Shown: positions 9,809 to 21,745 of the stretch, one piece after another
Position numbering within the stretch: position 1 is the first letter of the stretch
Layout: the number at the start of each line of letters is the position of its first letter
Translations under genes and position numbers: made by a program
DNA from: Coriaria nepalensis
Lineage: Eukaryota > Streptophyta > Magnoliopsida > Cucurbitales > Coriariaceae
Direction: 5' to 3'
DNA: 64,000 bases
NCBI GenBank assembly: GCA_027186245.1
Contig: CP114495.1
Span: 3,115,001 to 3,179,000 of the forward strand
The notes under the pieces: generated by a model
Seen by the model: the letters and a program-made list of their open reading frames with translations, nothing else
Told to the model about the DNA's origin: nothing
Database searches by the model: none

Positions 9809-12559
9809 TCAATCATCAGACACAGGGAGCTCGCCAGAGTCGCTAATGACCACCTTCTTCAAGGGACGATCTCCACGGTCAGTTTCTTGGGACTCGATTA
9901 ACCGGACAATGTCCAAACCTTCCAAGACTTGACCAAAAACTACGTGCCTCTGGTCCAACCATGGTGTCTGTGCCATTAACAAGATAAATTGTATAATTGC
10001 GATTATTTGACAAGATGGATATAACTATTAGAAGGAAGAGTCCGGGGTGGCATAAAGAAATAATTGCTGGTCCAGATATGATACCATATAGAATGGAACT
10101 AAACTGGCAATATAGAAAATATGGGCGTAGTTCTGTTAGAAACCCAGTAAGATATTGATTTGAAAACCTTGAAGTATGATTCGACTAAGTTTTTATCTAA
10201 GAGTCTAAAGCAAGCAAGGTCTAGCAGTACATAAGATGCAGTCCATCCAGGAAAACCATGACTGATAATACATAAAGTGATCGTTAGGGTAAGATGTAGT
10301 TCCTATGTGTCCATGCATATCTGTAGTTTACAGGTGATTCTAGCCCACTTGATAATAAACCAATGATGTCGGATAATTTCTGCAGTAAATTATAATAAGA
10401 AACATGGAAAATTACCTTGACAGTGCATATGAAAAACTGACTTCCATTGGTGTTAGGGCCTGCATTTGCCATGCTAACAACTCCTGGTCCAACATGGGTC
10501 ACTGCAAATTTTTCATACAATTCAATATCACATTTACTTCATAATATGAGAATAGAAGAACTTACACCATTTCATAGGACAAAGAAGATGGAAGACAGCA
10601 ATAACAAATAGCCAAATAGGAATGTAAAATTCTCAAAAGGATTTTTTTCTTTTTTTCTTTTTAACTGAAGCTTTCTCCGTCATCAGAAGGAGAACAAATT
10701 TATCAGATAATTCCAATTATCTAACCATTTTTAGTTCTGCTTCTCCGCTAATGATAGAAAGAAACAGTAATCTTTTTACATTAAAGTAGGTGACAAACAA
10801 CCAGAAGCACAGCACAGACTCAGAGATAGGAATGCCCCTTACATTTGAAGTTCTCATCTTTAAATGTGCGACCATATATGCTTTTACCCCCAGTTCCCTG
10901 CATTTTTTTATATTCTCATCAGCCATTTACTAACACACAGTTGCAATTTCAAAATTCAACTTCCTTTCTGCCGAAGCAGAACACAAAATGGTTGAGGACA
11001 TGGTAAAAGCTTATCGGAAGCACGCTATAGTCTTCAATTTGGGAATAGAAGGAATAGCAGATAGAGATTGAAGAGATAACATGGCAATTTCTCTTGTGTA
11101 AAATGATTAGAAGGTTCCTAAATCCAGTGAAACAAACCCCACATTTCTTCATTTCAATCAAATTATTCCTTAATCCTTTTCACAATAAGATCAAACACCC
11201 AAAACCAAGACGTGGAAGAAATCTTATGTGAGAAAGGGATACTAGAATATAAACGATGGACATTACCCTCGCAAGTGGTTCATATTAATCAAAGAACCAT
11301 TGTGAAAACTTAAAAGAGCAGTTCTTTGAAATTTCAACCAAAAAACAAAATTTTCCCAATGATAACTGATTATTAGATAGTAATGAAGTAAACATATATA
11401 AATAATTAATATGTAATAAATTAGATACGTATAAGTATTAGCATTGTGAAAGCACTCACATTTCCCTTGTCAAAGTCGCCACCTTGAATCATGAAATCCT
11501 TTATCACCCGATGGAACGTTGAACCTTTGTACCCAAATCCCTTCTCCCCTAATACAGATACATCCAAAACACATCTTGAATTAGATGGGTTGACCCGAAA
11601 AACAAATAAATAAATAAAAAATATATATAATATATATATATATATACAATGTAAAAACATCATAAGAATACCTGTGCAAAGCGCACGGAAATTCTCTGCT
11701 GTTGTAGGCACATCATTCCCGAACAGACCAATCACAATCCTTCCAGCAAGCTTCCCCACTGGATTTCCAATGCTTATATCGAAAAACACCTTGTTTGTCA
11801 CTTGTGATTGTAAAGGTGTTTCCTGAAAAAATAATCGAAAAATTAAGAAAACAATTATAGGCATCTAACAATTTCTCCATTTTGAATAATAGCAAGACGA
11901 ATGCAAAATGTAGAATTCTTTACTTCCTCAATTGGCCTCTAACTTTAACAAAGTTTCCAAGGTTTCTCACAGAGAGATTAGGAATAAGTGGAATTGAAGC
12001 TATAAACATATAAAACAAACTTGATGTAAATAAAGCAAGTAGTGAAGTAGCGCTATAAATCACCCTCCCCACAAATATTTTTCCTCTATTTCCAAATAAT
12101 TCTAATAGGTCAACGAAGGCTAGAAAGTCAAATCAAAACTTGCTAGAATAAGATCCCTAACCTCAGCACTGGCTCGGACCGAGCTTACAAGTCCAGATTT
12201 TCTTCGAGACAGAGGATTGGAAGAAGACGTGAGAGGACAGAGACGCAACGATCCGCACCCCAAGCTTGACGAAGATGAAAGACTCTGACTCAACGAGAAT
12301 CTCTGAAGCATCTGTGAGATAGCTGACGGGCTCAAGACTCTGTTCTGCGAGATGCTATGTGAACCTGAAACGGGGCTGACATTTGACTGCCAGAGAAAAA
12401 ATTCCAATCAAAGTAAAAAAAAAAAAGGGCGAGCAATTAATCAACTGGAGAAAATAGAAGCCGGAAAGAATCGAGCTTTCACGATAACTAAACAGAGAGA
12501 GAGACGGGGGGGGGGGGGGGGAAGGTTTGTACCAGAGCTGTTGCGAACGGAGCCGCCAT
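9809..12559 (-). CDS. CYP20-2: Chloroplast peptidyl-prolyl cis-trans isomerase (cyclophilin CYP20-2 type)
   Basis: Seven exons on the minus strand join in frame: 12559-12533, 12386-12162, 11822-11672, 11548-11460, 10897-10843, 10501-10416 and 9967-9809, giving 263 aa. Residues 1 to about 84 are Ser-rich with few acidic residues and look like a plastid transit peptide (a plausible cut near SVRASAE). The cyclophilin domain follows. Catalytic and binding residues equivalent to human CypA R55, F60, Q63, F113, W121 and H126 are all present as R148, F153, Q156, F206, W214 and H219 (motifs [33 protein letters not shown]). The segment [20 protein letters not shown] is nearly that of Arabidopsis CYP20-2 (259 aa), which is why I use that symbol. 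It should catalyse proline isomerisation in plastid protein folding. The first exon encodes only nine residues; the start is the first ATG, and intron 1 carries a run of 16 C on the coding strand. Confidence 0.93.
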
Positions 12560-13825
12560 TGATGAAGATCAATGATAAGGCTTAACTGAAAATGTGAGGG
12601 AAGTTCTCTTCTTCTCTACTGATAAGGTCTCTCTACTCTCTAAGCAAAGGGTATTGTAGTAATTATGTTCTGTTTTCGTTTTCCTCTTTTTTTTTTTTTG
12701 TATAGCGGTGAATTCGAGGTACACAAATTTTCGTTTGAATGCGAAACCGAATATCCTTTTTACTCTCTTAAGAAAAAAAAAAATAAAAAAATAAAATATA
12801 TATATATATATGCATTTTTTCCTATTTTATTTTTATTTAAAAGAAAATACGATTATACTTATTTTTCTCATTTTTCACTAAACTCTCATCATCTTTCTCT
12901 TTCCTTGTTAACCATCGTCCCCTCTTCAATTTCCTTGTCGAAGAACACTCTATTTATTAATTTCTTAAATCTAAGGAAAAAAAAAAAAAAAAAAAAAAAA
13001 AGAAGATGAAATGAACATGATCTTGTTGGGTGTATTTATATAATGAAAGGTCAAAATTAGATAACTTAGAAAAATGGCTTCTTGTAAGAAAAAAAAAATG
13101 TAGTATAACATTAGTAAGCATAATTGCAATTTCTTTATCCGCCACTCTCTCTAATAATCATTCAAAGACCCTTTATCAATCTAAGGGAAATGTATAACAA
13201 GAGAAATTTTAGAGAAATATATATATATATTTTAATTCTTTCACTTATAACTTAGCTTTTCAATCTGCTCTTAATGTTAGTATTATCTTCTCCATTTAGG
13301 TCTCTTACTTGAAGGTAAGCTTATGGTTGATGTTCTTTCCCATTTCATTTAAAGAAGCCCTATATAATCCCTAAACCCATACTGGTTGAACATGATTCCC
13401 GGTCAAATTTTTATTTATTTTATAATTAATTATTAATTATTTAATTTATATAATTATAATCAAGTTTATATAATAATCATAATTTTAAAATAATAATAAA
13501 GATATTATCATAATTATATGAATATGACGTGTGCGGAACTTCACATGAAAATATTGTTGTTGTCATATATGGCAGGATATTTTATATAACCGTATAAGGT
13601 AGGTTATTATCATTATAGCCATATATGGCAGGATAATTTATATCTCTGACGACTTATGTTATGTTGTATTGGTGTGAACTATACACGTATGGTGACGTGA
13701 TCATGATGTGAAATGTTTCTCAATAATTTGTTAGTTTACAAATATGGATATTCACTGAAAATGTTATTCTATGAGGGTAGGAAACTATTAAGTATTCATT
13801 TCATGGTTATGCATATTTTAATAAG
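12560..13825. other. 5' flank of the cyclophilin gene and AT-rich spacer
   Basis: Position 12560-12660 is the probable leader and core promoter of the minus-strand cyclophilin gene, with CT/GA-rich sequence. Beyond that come T-rich and A-rich homopolymers, including an A-run of over 20 at about 12977-13001. A near-duplicate of 'catatatggcaggata' occurs at about 13565-13579 and 13621-13635. No gene is recognised. Confidence 0.5.
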
Positions 13826-14270
13826 ATGCCGAGCTATGCCATCAAGACTCTATTCTTGAATCCAGAACACATCCAAACATACACGAATAAGAATTCCATC
13901 AAACTTGATCCATTTCGATTGCTAGATGAAGCCGCAGAGCCTGCAATGGTATGGACCAAAAATAAGTATCAGTTGACTATCGAACTCATGATGGGCATTC
14001 AAGCTTGAATTTTTCCGGATATTAAGAAAGCAAGAGAGGTGGTTGCTCGGTACAGTAAATATTACCTAATTTTAATTACATTTTAATAAATATACTTGGA
14101 ACCTTATTTAATGAAATTGTTAGCAACATATCAATGAATGTTTGTTGTTGATTCAGAATCAGTTACAAAATTATCCCAAACTATTCTCTTGGATTGCAAG
14201 AAATCATGTAGCAATAGTAGATGACCTTTTCACTGCGACATTGGTTGGGGTGACAAATAAAAACCAATAA
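13826..14270 (+). pseudogene. Unrecognised gene fragment, probably broken
   Basis: A 60-codon frame (13826-14008) contains KLDPFRLLDEAAEPAMVWTK and ends at TGA within ELMMGIQA*IFPDIKKAREVV. Reading past that stop gives 16 more protein-like residues, so the TGA looks like a mutated sense codon (TGG would give Trp). A second protein-like stretch lies 150 bases on at about 14160-14268, in a frame reading NYPKLFSWIARNHVAIVDDL and then TATLVGVTNKNQ. The composition is clearly more protein-like than the neighbours, suggesting two exons of a decayed gene. I do not recognise the family and propose no function. Confidence 0.35.
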
Positions 14271-14861
14271 ATAGATGACTCATTGCTTATAAGGTATGCA
14301 TGGAAATTAAAGTTATAGATTTTTGGTACTTTCAATAGATATTATTATGTCCTAATATTATTGACTTTTAAATTGTATTTATATTATGAGAGTGGCATAA
14401 TAACTTTCAAGCCCCAGTTGGGGCAGTGTGTATAGTGTGTACATTGTGTATATATTGCTCAACCTTAAAAATACGTATTGGGTGGTCTTAGTCATGAACT
14501 TCCACTCCTGAACTATATACGTAATGAATTCGAGAGTATATATCCAGAAGATAAATGAAGTCAGTATAGTATATCTGACGTTATACAAAATCTTACCACA
14601 AATCATGCGTTGTAACATTAGATTATATAGGAATTATCATAGAAAGCTGATGAGGGATTTCGATTTAAAAATGGTTGAAGTGCCACAAAATTTTTATAAT
14701 AATAGGAGGGGTTTGGGGAGGGGGTGGGGCGCGGGGTGGGGGGGGGGGTGGGGGCTGGGGTTGTTGTTGTTGTATTTACCATATAAAATGTATTATTTTA
14801 CTTTTTGATGTATACTTTGTTTTTCTCACAAGTAAAAATTTTTTAAACTTAAAGTCTAAGG
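14271..14861. other. AT-rich spacer with a G-rich tract
   Basis: No gene is recognised. At 14706-14760 the plus strand is almost purely G with short interruptions (many GGG/GGGG blocks, one run of 11 G), followed by (GTT)n. Frames here (for example at 14675) are poly-glycine artefacts of that tract. Confidence 0.6.
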
Positions 14862-15890
14862 CATGATTTCGGTCTAGCCATTTTGAACCGATATCATGGA
14901 TAAAAATTTTGGTCCAAAATGGTCAGGTTGAAATCACTGTTCTAGAACGATCTAGGAAAGTAGATATATTTTTGCATTTTTGAATTTAAAACCTTAAATT
15001 TTACATTTCAATAAATAAATAAAATCCTAAACCTAAACTTAAAAAAGAAAAAAAACATAACTTCGACCTGAACATTTTTATTGAAATCTTGATTGTGGTA
15101 TGGGACAGAAGCTATACCTTTATATTTTAAAACTTCAAACCTTAAATTTTAGACTCTAGACTTTAAATCTTAAATTAAATGTTGAACAAAAACCAAAAAC
15201 CTAAAAAATAAAAAATAAAATGATCTAAGCCTAACAATTTTGAACCAAAATCATGGACCGAAATCATGATCTCGGTCCGGGAGAGTAACTATATTTTTAC
15301 ATTTTAAAATTTAAGCTTCAAACATTAAATTAAATGTTAAACAAAAACCCTAAACCAAAAAAAAAAAAATGATTCCAGTCCAAAATAATCAGGCCGAAAT
15401 CCAAACCAAAACCCTGATTTCGGTCTCATGAATTAGGTACATTTTTTATATTTTTTATATTTTTAAACTTAAAACCTTAAATTTTAGACTTTAAACCTTA
15501 AATTTGTGAAACAAAAACTCTATACATAACCTTAAAAAAAAGTATGATAGTCCATGATTTCGGTCCAAAATGGTTAGGCCGAAATCACTGTCCCAAATCG
15601 AAATCATGATTTCTGTTTTAGACAATAGTTTTACTTTTTGCATTTTAAAACTTAAAATCTTAGAATTCAAATTTAAATTTAAACACTAAACCCAACTTAA
15701 AATTAAACCCGTGAACATAAACATAAACTTAGATTTTAAACACAAAAACTTAGATTTTAAAATTTATACTGTAAACCATAAACATAAACTTAAATCTCTA
15801 GATGTGAACTTAGGATCTCAAACTTACAACCTATAATTAAATTAAATTAACTTAAACCTTAAAAATATATATATACATATAAAAAGCATG
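14862..15890. repeat. Field of degenerate direct repeats
   Basis: Two alternating themes recur several times: 'catgatttcggtccaaaatggtcaggccgaaatc', read with changes near 14862, 14905, 15240, 15372, 15410, 15553 and 15600, and 'aaacttaaaaccttaaattttagac', read near 14982, 15130, 15305, 15465, 15500 and 15645. Spacing is irregular, about 130-250 bases. Parts of the first theme form inverted pairs (gatttcggt...accgaaatc). The element type is unknown. It does not encode an open protein. Confidence 0.6.
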
Positions 15891-16566
15891 ATTTCTGAAA
15901 AAAATAATTAGATAATATATCAAATGAGACTGATTTCTTAAATTGATTCGGATGATTTTTCAGATCAATCCGGATACGTACGGTTTAAAAGGAATTCAAA
16001 TCCTGTTGCGAGACAATACTCTTTATAAGTTTATCCGATAATATAGAAAGAAAAATGCAAACAAATTGAAAATATTAGGAAAAACACCAAAAGACAACAA
16101 AAAAAATGATAATAATAATAACAATAAAAGACATGAAATACCATGTACCATTAAAAATGATGAGATCCATCCCAGCCTAAAGGAATACAAGGGAGAGGCA
16201 CTCTATTCTTCCACCTTATAAGAAATAAAAACCTAAAAAATGATACAAATCACTCTCTGAAGAAAAAAAAACTCAGCAAAAGAAGAACAAGAACAGCAAA
16301 ATGGAAGTTACAGGGGTTGCTCATGTGAGGCAACAAATCCCCTGCTTGTTAGAGTCAGTCATATCAAAATGACAGGTCCTAGGCTCTCTCTCCTAAAAAT
16401 GCAGACCCCAAAAGAAGAAAGAAATCAAGTTCCATCTTGAAATTTTGGTGAAGAAAAAAATAAATAAATAATAAATGATTTTCTCAGTCTTTCTACTCAA
16501 CCCTTTTGGTCTCTCTCTCTCTAACCCGCAAAACTGCTTAACTAATAATGGTTGAAGCCCTTCTTC
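15891..16566. other. Spacer and 3' region of the OTU gene
   Basis: The left half is AT-rich and featureless. The right part (roughly 16200-16566) probably contains the 3' untranslated region of the minus-strand OTU gene. No other gene is seen. Confidence 0.5.
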
Positions 16567-18497
16567 TTAGAGTACAAGGGCCACCTTCTCCTGCGAAACA
16601 AATGATGAAGGATGGGCGACGAGCGGTTCGTAGTGGTCTGCTCCAGCACCACACCAACCTGTAATGGTGTTTGTTAAAGGGTTTGAATAGATGTTCAAGA
16701 GAGTTTTACGATACACTGTAGAGATGGTTGTAAGCATAGAAGAGTTTGGTTTCCTTTACCTGTTCCTTTCATGAAAAGGAAGAACGGAGGTTCGCAAATT
16801 TCGCTCCTTGGACGATGTGGAAGAAAGAAAACACAGTTTTCTTCGTCAACCATTGCGTCAGATCCATGAGCTTGCACCTGAAAAAGTTTTTTATGAACCA
16901 AGATAAGGTGGGAATCTTTGAAACGACATAATGATGTTCTATATTTATACTTTTAGTCAGTCAACACTCTTCAGAATATAAGCTACTACTTCTAACTTAC
17001 CAATATATTTCACAGCTTATATTATTATTTCAAACTATGTTTAACAGCTTAGATTTTATCTGTCAAGGGGAAATTGCAAATCAAAACAAGTTCCATGCTT
17101 GACAAGCTTCAAACGCACTATCCATCTAACGGAGCTAAACCAATTGTCTTCCATGATTTCTGCAAGCCTGATCGGTAACATAAACTCTCTTAACGTAAAG
17201 GGTTTCGATGAACAGTCATAGATATGTATTATCTAAATAGCAGGACAAACTTCAACTCCATTCTTAAAGAACCAAAAAGATGTAAGGGAGAATCAGCTGA
17301 TTCAGAAGACAAAACAAGAATTAAGAGCAATGGAACTTTACCACATAAATCTCCCGCTTAAATTCTGTGGCAAGACACTCAATGGCTATATCATCTCCAA
17401 ATGCAGCGGCATGGCCTTCCCGGTTCTCATCTACTGATAACAAACCCTCCTCTGTGTATTGCAAAGTGATGATATCATATTCATCATCTGGACACCCTGA
17501 TATCGCCATGTATTTAGCCCAACTCGAACCATCATTTACAGGAATACACCTCTCATTGTATATAGACTCTGCTGCCATTTCTCTTCAATGAGATAATATT
17601 ACATCATCAGAACAGACCATCTTTATTTCTATAATTATTTCACACTAAAGACTATTACAGTATTCACTAAGCTCACCTCTCCCTAACCTCACAATTTTCA
17701 GGAAATTGTAAAGGAAATGCGAAGAATCGATCCCCTTAGCATTAAAGAACTTGATTTTCAAGTAATGCGAAGAGTAACTCTTTAGCACAAGAAATGAAAA
17801 TTATCAAAAAGTTTACACGGAAATGCGAGAGATCTGAAACCTAAAGTGAAACAGAAAGATCCAAGAAAATGTGGTTATACCTCTGCATGCCGATCTGAAT
17901 GAGTTCTTCAATGGCGGAGTCTAAAGCGAATCGATCTTCTTTCTTCGCCAAAAGTTTTACCTCCTGAACCATATGGATTCCCCACCCATTCTTCAGATCT
18001 GGCGAGTACATATGCCTAATCGCCTCGTTAATCACTTCCTTCTCCTCTGCCTTCGCAGATCCAATATCCTCCTCGAATCTTTTCACCGTCCGCCTACGCA
18101 GATCTTGCGCGTTCATCTCACGCGCCAACATCATCGCCTTGTGTGACGCCGTGAACAAACAGTTCCCGTCCGCCGAGACCTCGCCTCCGTGAGAGAGCCG
18201 AAAGACGACGGATCTCGGCGGCGACGATTCGTCAGCTGGATGTTTCCACAGCACGCCTTTGGCATGGAGCCTCTGTAGATTCCGTCTCTGCTGATCTTCG
18301 AGCCCAACGACGTCGTCCCAGGAGGTTGCCGCTGCCGCGGTCGTTGTTGTGATGATGGCCGCTGCGGTTTGGTCAACAAGATCTACGGTGTCTATTGATT
18401 CCGCTGGCGCTGACTTTTGCTCTCTCCAGCGTACAGATGGAGGAGAGGTTTGATACGTCTCTGTAACAGTCGTCGAGTCACAAAGCAGTTTCCCCAT
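16567..18497 (-). CDS. OTU-domain cysteine protease (deubiquitinase)
   Basis: Four exons on the minus strand join in frame: 18497-17881, 17582-17342, 16877-16760 and 16658-16567, giving 355 aa. The N-terminal ~100 residues are low-complexity (Ala/Thr-rich around 44-58). The OTU catalytic core follows. The nucleophile motif EVSADGNCLFTASHKA places Asp110 and Cys113, and the C-terminal GWCGAGADHYEPLV supplies the catalytic His334 with the usual aromatic and proline neighbours. Between them, DDIAIECLATEFKREIYVV and HGSDAMVDEENCVFFLPHRP are typical of the plant OTU family. Such enzymes cleave ubiquitin from proteins; linkage preference cannot be read from sequence. The start is the first ATG of a long open exon. 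The leader upstream carries a CT microsatellite. The exact Arabidopsis OTU number is not assigned. Confidence 0.9.
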
Positions 18498-18578
18498 TGC
18501 GACTGTTCCTCTTTATATTTTTCTTCAAGAAAATTATTTTCTGTAAAAACTCGTTCCCCTCTTCAATGGTGGAGCTGC

Positions 18579-18609
<31 letters not shown>

Positions 18610-20339
18610 GAGGGAACAGAGAGAGAGAGGCGTAGGTTTAACGGATAGATGTACGGAGCAGGAGAATTTTGACATGTGGAAGAATCTAAGGCGTTCACAC
18701 TGTACACGGGACCTTCTTGGTAGAGTGGTAAATGCTAACTTACGCCGTTACGGCCATTTTGAACTAACCTGATCCACATGATAAATTTTAGATATATTAT
18801 TTAAATTTTTTATTTCCCACTAGACGTTGTTGTTAGTTGGTGGCAAGTTAATTTGTGACTGAATGCTCCGTTATTGTTCGGTGACCAATCACGTTACGCC
18901 AACTCAGCATGGCACGTAGACCGACGATGTTGATCCTGAAGTTATGGAGAGTGTTTAATATTGGAAAAATTATAATAAAGTCTTATTTTATTCCACGAGT
19001 GTCTAATTATTAATCAGACTTGATCTTGACAAAATAAATTTTTATTTCTTAGAGTGCCTTATAATTAATTTTATTTATTATTTATTATTTTTATTAAATA
19101 AGATTTTACACGAATATGAATTCGTGTTCTTCTTGACGAAGAACAAATGGAACCTAGATCTGGGTTCCATGGTTCTTGGCGAAGAAGAACAATGATATGG
19201 GTTCCATTGTTTTTTGTGAAGAAGAATTTGAACCCAGATGTGATTTCGGTTTGGTTTTTCACGCGAAGAAATTGAATCGGATTTTTTATCGATCGGGTTA
19301 GTGATTAGAAACTTTAAAACTCTTTAATATATTGAAAGTTTATTATAATTTTAATTTAAATTATAAGTATATATTATAAATATAAAAATTTTAATAATTT
19401 ATTATAATTTAATTTATTTTTTTTAGTAATCATTAAAATATTTGAAATTTATTAGAATTTATATAAAAAAATTTGAGGAGTTAATTATAATTTCTTATTT
19501 AGTATAATTTGGTAATATTTATTGTTAAAATCTTATTCAAGATAAAATAATTAATTTTTAAATATATTGACATAATATTTTGAATGGATTAATATTATAT
19601 TTAATAATTACAATGTTTATTCAAAGATTTAATTTTGAAAAATAAAAAACTTTTTATTAATTTTTATTAATTTATATAATAATTAGATAAGGTTGTCCCA
19701 TTCACGATGATAATTGTACTTGTAATCATCCTTTCAATTTGCATTCGATCTCTTAGAAAAGGCAATAAATCGTTTAGGCTCTTTGGGATAAAGCTAAAAA
19801 GCCATAATAAATCGTTTTCGACTTTTAAGGTTAAAAGACTAAAACATCATCCTAAGTCTAAAACAAGAAAATATAAATAAAATAATAATAATCATAAATT
19901 TTATTTATTCTTATATAGGGATAACCCTATATCCCTAAAAATATTAAATTAAACTCCCAACTTTATTAAAATTATCTTTTAGGCCCCGCGATAAAAATAA
20001 AAAAAAAAAGTTTAATGATTAATGAAAGGTGCAATGGTATCACGTCTAGCTTGAGATATCAATTAGGAGTTGAGAGAGATGAGAGAGATGAGAGAGATGA
20101 GAGAGACGGGGGAGGAAGGGACGATAACGGTGGCCGGAGGTAAAGGTCAAAGACGGTTAAGGGTGGTTGAATGAGGAAAAAATTAGAAAGAAAAAAAAAT
20201 ATTATAGTATAAAATAAGAAAATAAAATTGATTTCTATTAATTTAAGGGTTAATTTAAAAAGAATAAATTAAATAAATATTTACTACAGGAGAACTATAA
20301 CAAATTAAACGATTTAATAATAGATTTTTTTATCTTCGT
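18498..20339. other. 5' flank of the OTU gene and AT-rich spacer
   Basis: Position 18579-18605 is a (GA)n tract (CT in the OTU transcript orientation), with more GA-rich sequence to 18630. Around 19108-19170 three short perfect hairpins lie in a row. From 19300 to about 20030 the sequence is very AT-rich. A 'gagagat' tandem repeat (about 5 units) lies at about 20071-20106. No gene is recognised. Confidence 0.55.
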
Positions 20340-21745
20340 TGATGTTAAAATTTTTCGAACTCCGGACGAAACGTAATTAGTTTAAAATTTGAAATAAATG
20401 CAAGTCGGTTAGTAATAATAAACTGAATTATTAATATCAAGTAATTAATGTAACCAGTCAAACGTTAGTTTCAATGAGATAGCAAGTAATTTTGATCGAT
20501 CCAAAATCATTTTACCCGATCAAATTCCATTTTGAAGTTATTTTACTTCAACAATATAATGTCTCATAAGGATTAGCGAGCTGACATAAAACCAACCATA
20601 TATCGTTTGCATATAGATCACTCATGGTTCAATCTTAACTATCGGAGAATAAAACAAACAAAATTTCATACAAAGAGGGATTGTATTTTATCTTTTCCCT
20701 CATAAACTTGACTAAAATTTGTCATCAAAAGATATATTTTTAGGCCAATATCATAGGGTAACCTAAAAGTAATGTCCAAAAAGGTATCATATTTTCTCCA
20801 AAAAATATGGTGAAAATAACATTTTCAACCCATTTTTTTTACCCATATAAGAGGTTGGCCGAAATTGGAGAGAAATGTATAATTTCAGTCTAAATGAGAG
20901 ATTCATATGGACTTTCGGTCAAAATCTTTCAATTAATAGAAATATCTCGCTTTTTCTCAAAAAGTGACTATAAATCATTATTTTCTAAAGTGACTATAAA
21001 TCATTATTTTCTCACCCAATTTGGTAGGTGCCAAAAATGAAAAGGAAAATGGGAAGATATCAGTTGAAAATAAGGGAAATGAGAGATAAAATTATTTGGA
21101 TGAGCCTAAACCCAATCTCGATTGGATTCTACCAGAAACTTGATCAATCAACCATTCATTAAAAAAGGTGACTAGGGACCGAAATTTATGAGAGAGTTAG
21201 GATTACAAATTAGTTTATTTACAATAGTATCATCAGCCATTAGCCTATAAATAGAAGTGTTGAGTGAAGGCAAAAAACACCATTTCGATCACTAACAATC
21301 AGCTGATGATCACAAAAAAATCAAGCAATATTTGTAAATCTTCTCTATACTTCGGCGAAAATGATCTTCTCAAGTCCGATACTACACTTATCGTTTTTTC
21401 AATTCATCCGATAATTATGTCTTTATCACAATTTTACTTTGTTAGCATTAGTTCAATCCACGCGTCAATAGATACGTTGAAAAAAAAGTCGGACTTAGAT
21501 TAATTGTAATCATTTCGTCTAGTTAGAAGTCAAATCAATTCCATTAGCATATATTTCGTTATCTCATTTTATTTTATAGTGCAAAAATCACTTTTACTTA
21601 TGGCACGCTGGCATCACTCGCATTTTCAATTAAATCTATAGCAAGATATTGCCGAAAGTTAAATTTGTCTAATCTTAAGCTTTAACCAATATTAATTTTC
21701 TAAGTTTTTCGGTGGTAAGTTTTCCCGATATCAATAATTCTAACA
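20340..21745 (+). mobile_element. LTR-like repeat, copy 3 (possible solo LTR)
   Basis: It is homologous along its length to 864-2407: start TGATGTTAAAATTTTTCGAAC, the 'taaccagtcaaacgttag' zone, TATA box CTATAAATAG at 21245-21254, the 'gttagcattagttcaatccac' zone near 21440, and an end near GATATCAATAATTCTAACA. It has no partner copy nearby and no coding region, so it reads as a solo LTR or a divergent fragment. I saw no clear target-site duplication: the flanks 'ttcgt' and 'taaag' do not match. Confidence 0.5.

Noticed and set aside
12665..13009. 114-codon plus frame rich in Phe, Lys and Tyr
   Set aside because: Produced by T-runs, A-runs and TA repeats; no protein-like composition.
14524..14866. 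Glycine-rich frames over the G tract
   Set aside because: Poly-Gly/Trp from G homopolymers in several frames at once; an artefact of sequence composition.
18417..18772. Plus-strand frames opposite the OTU gene start
   Set aside because: Antisense shadows and Arg-Glu repeats from the GA microsatellite.
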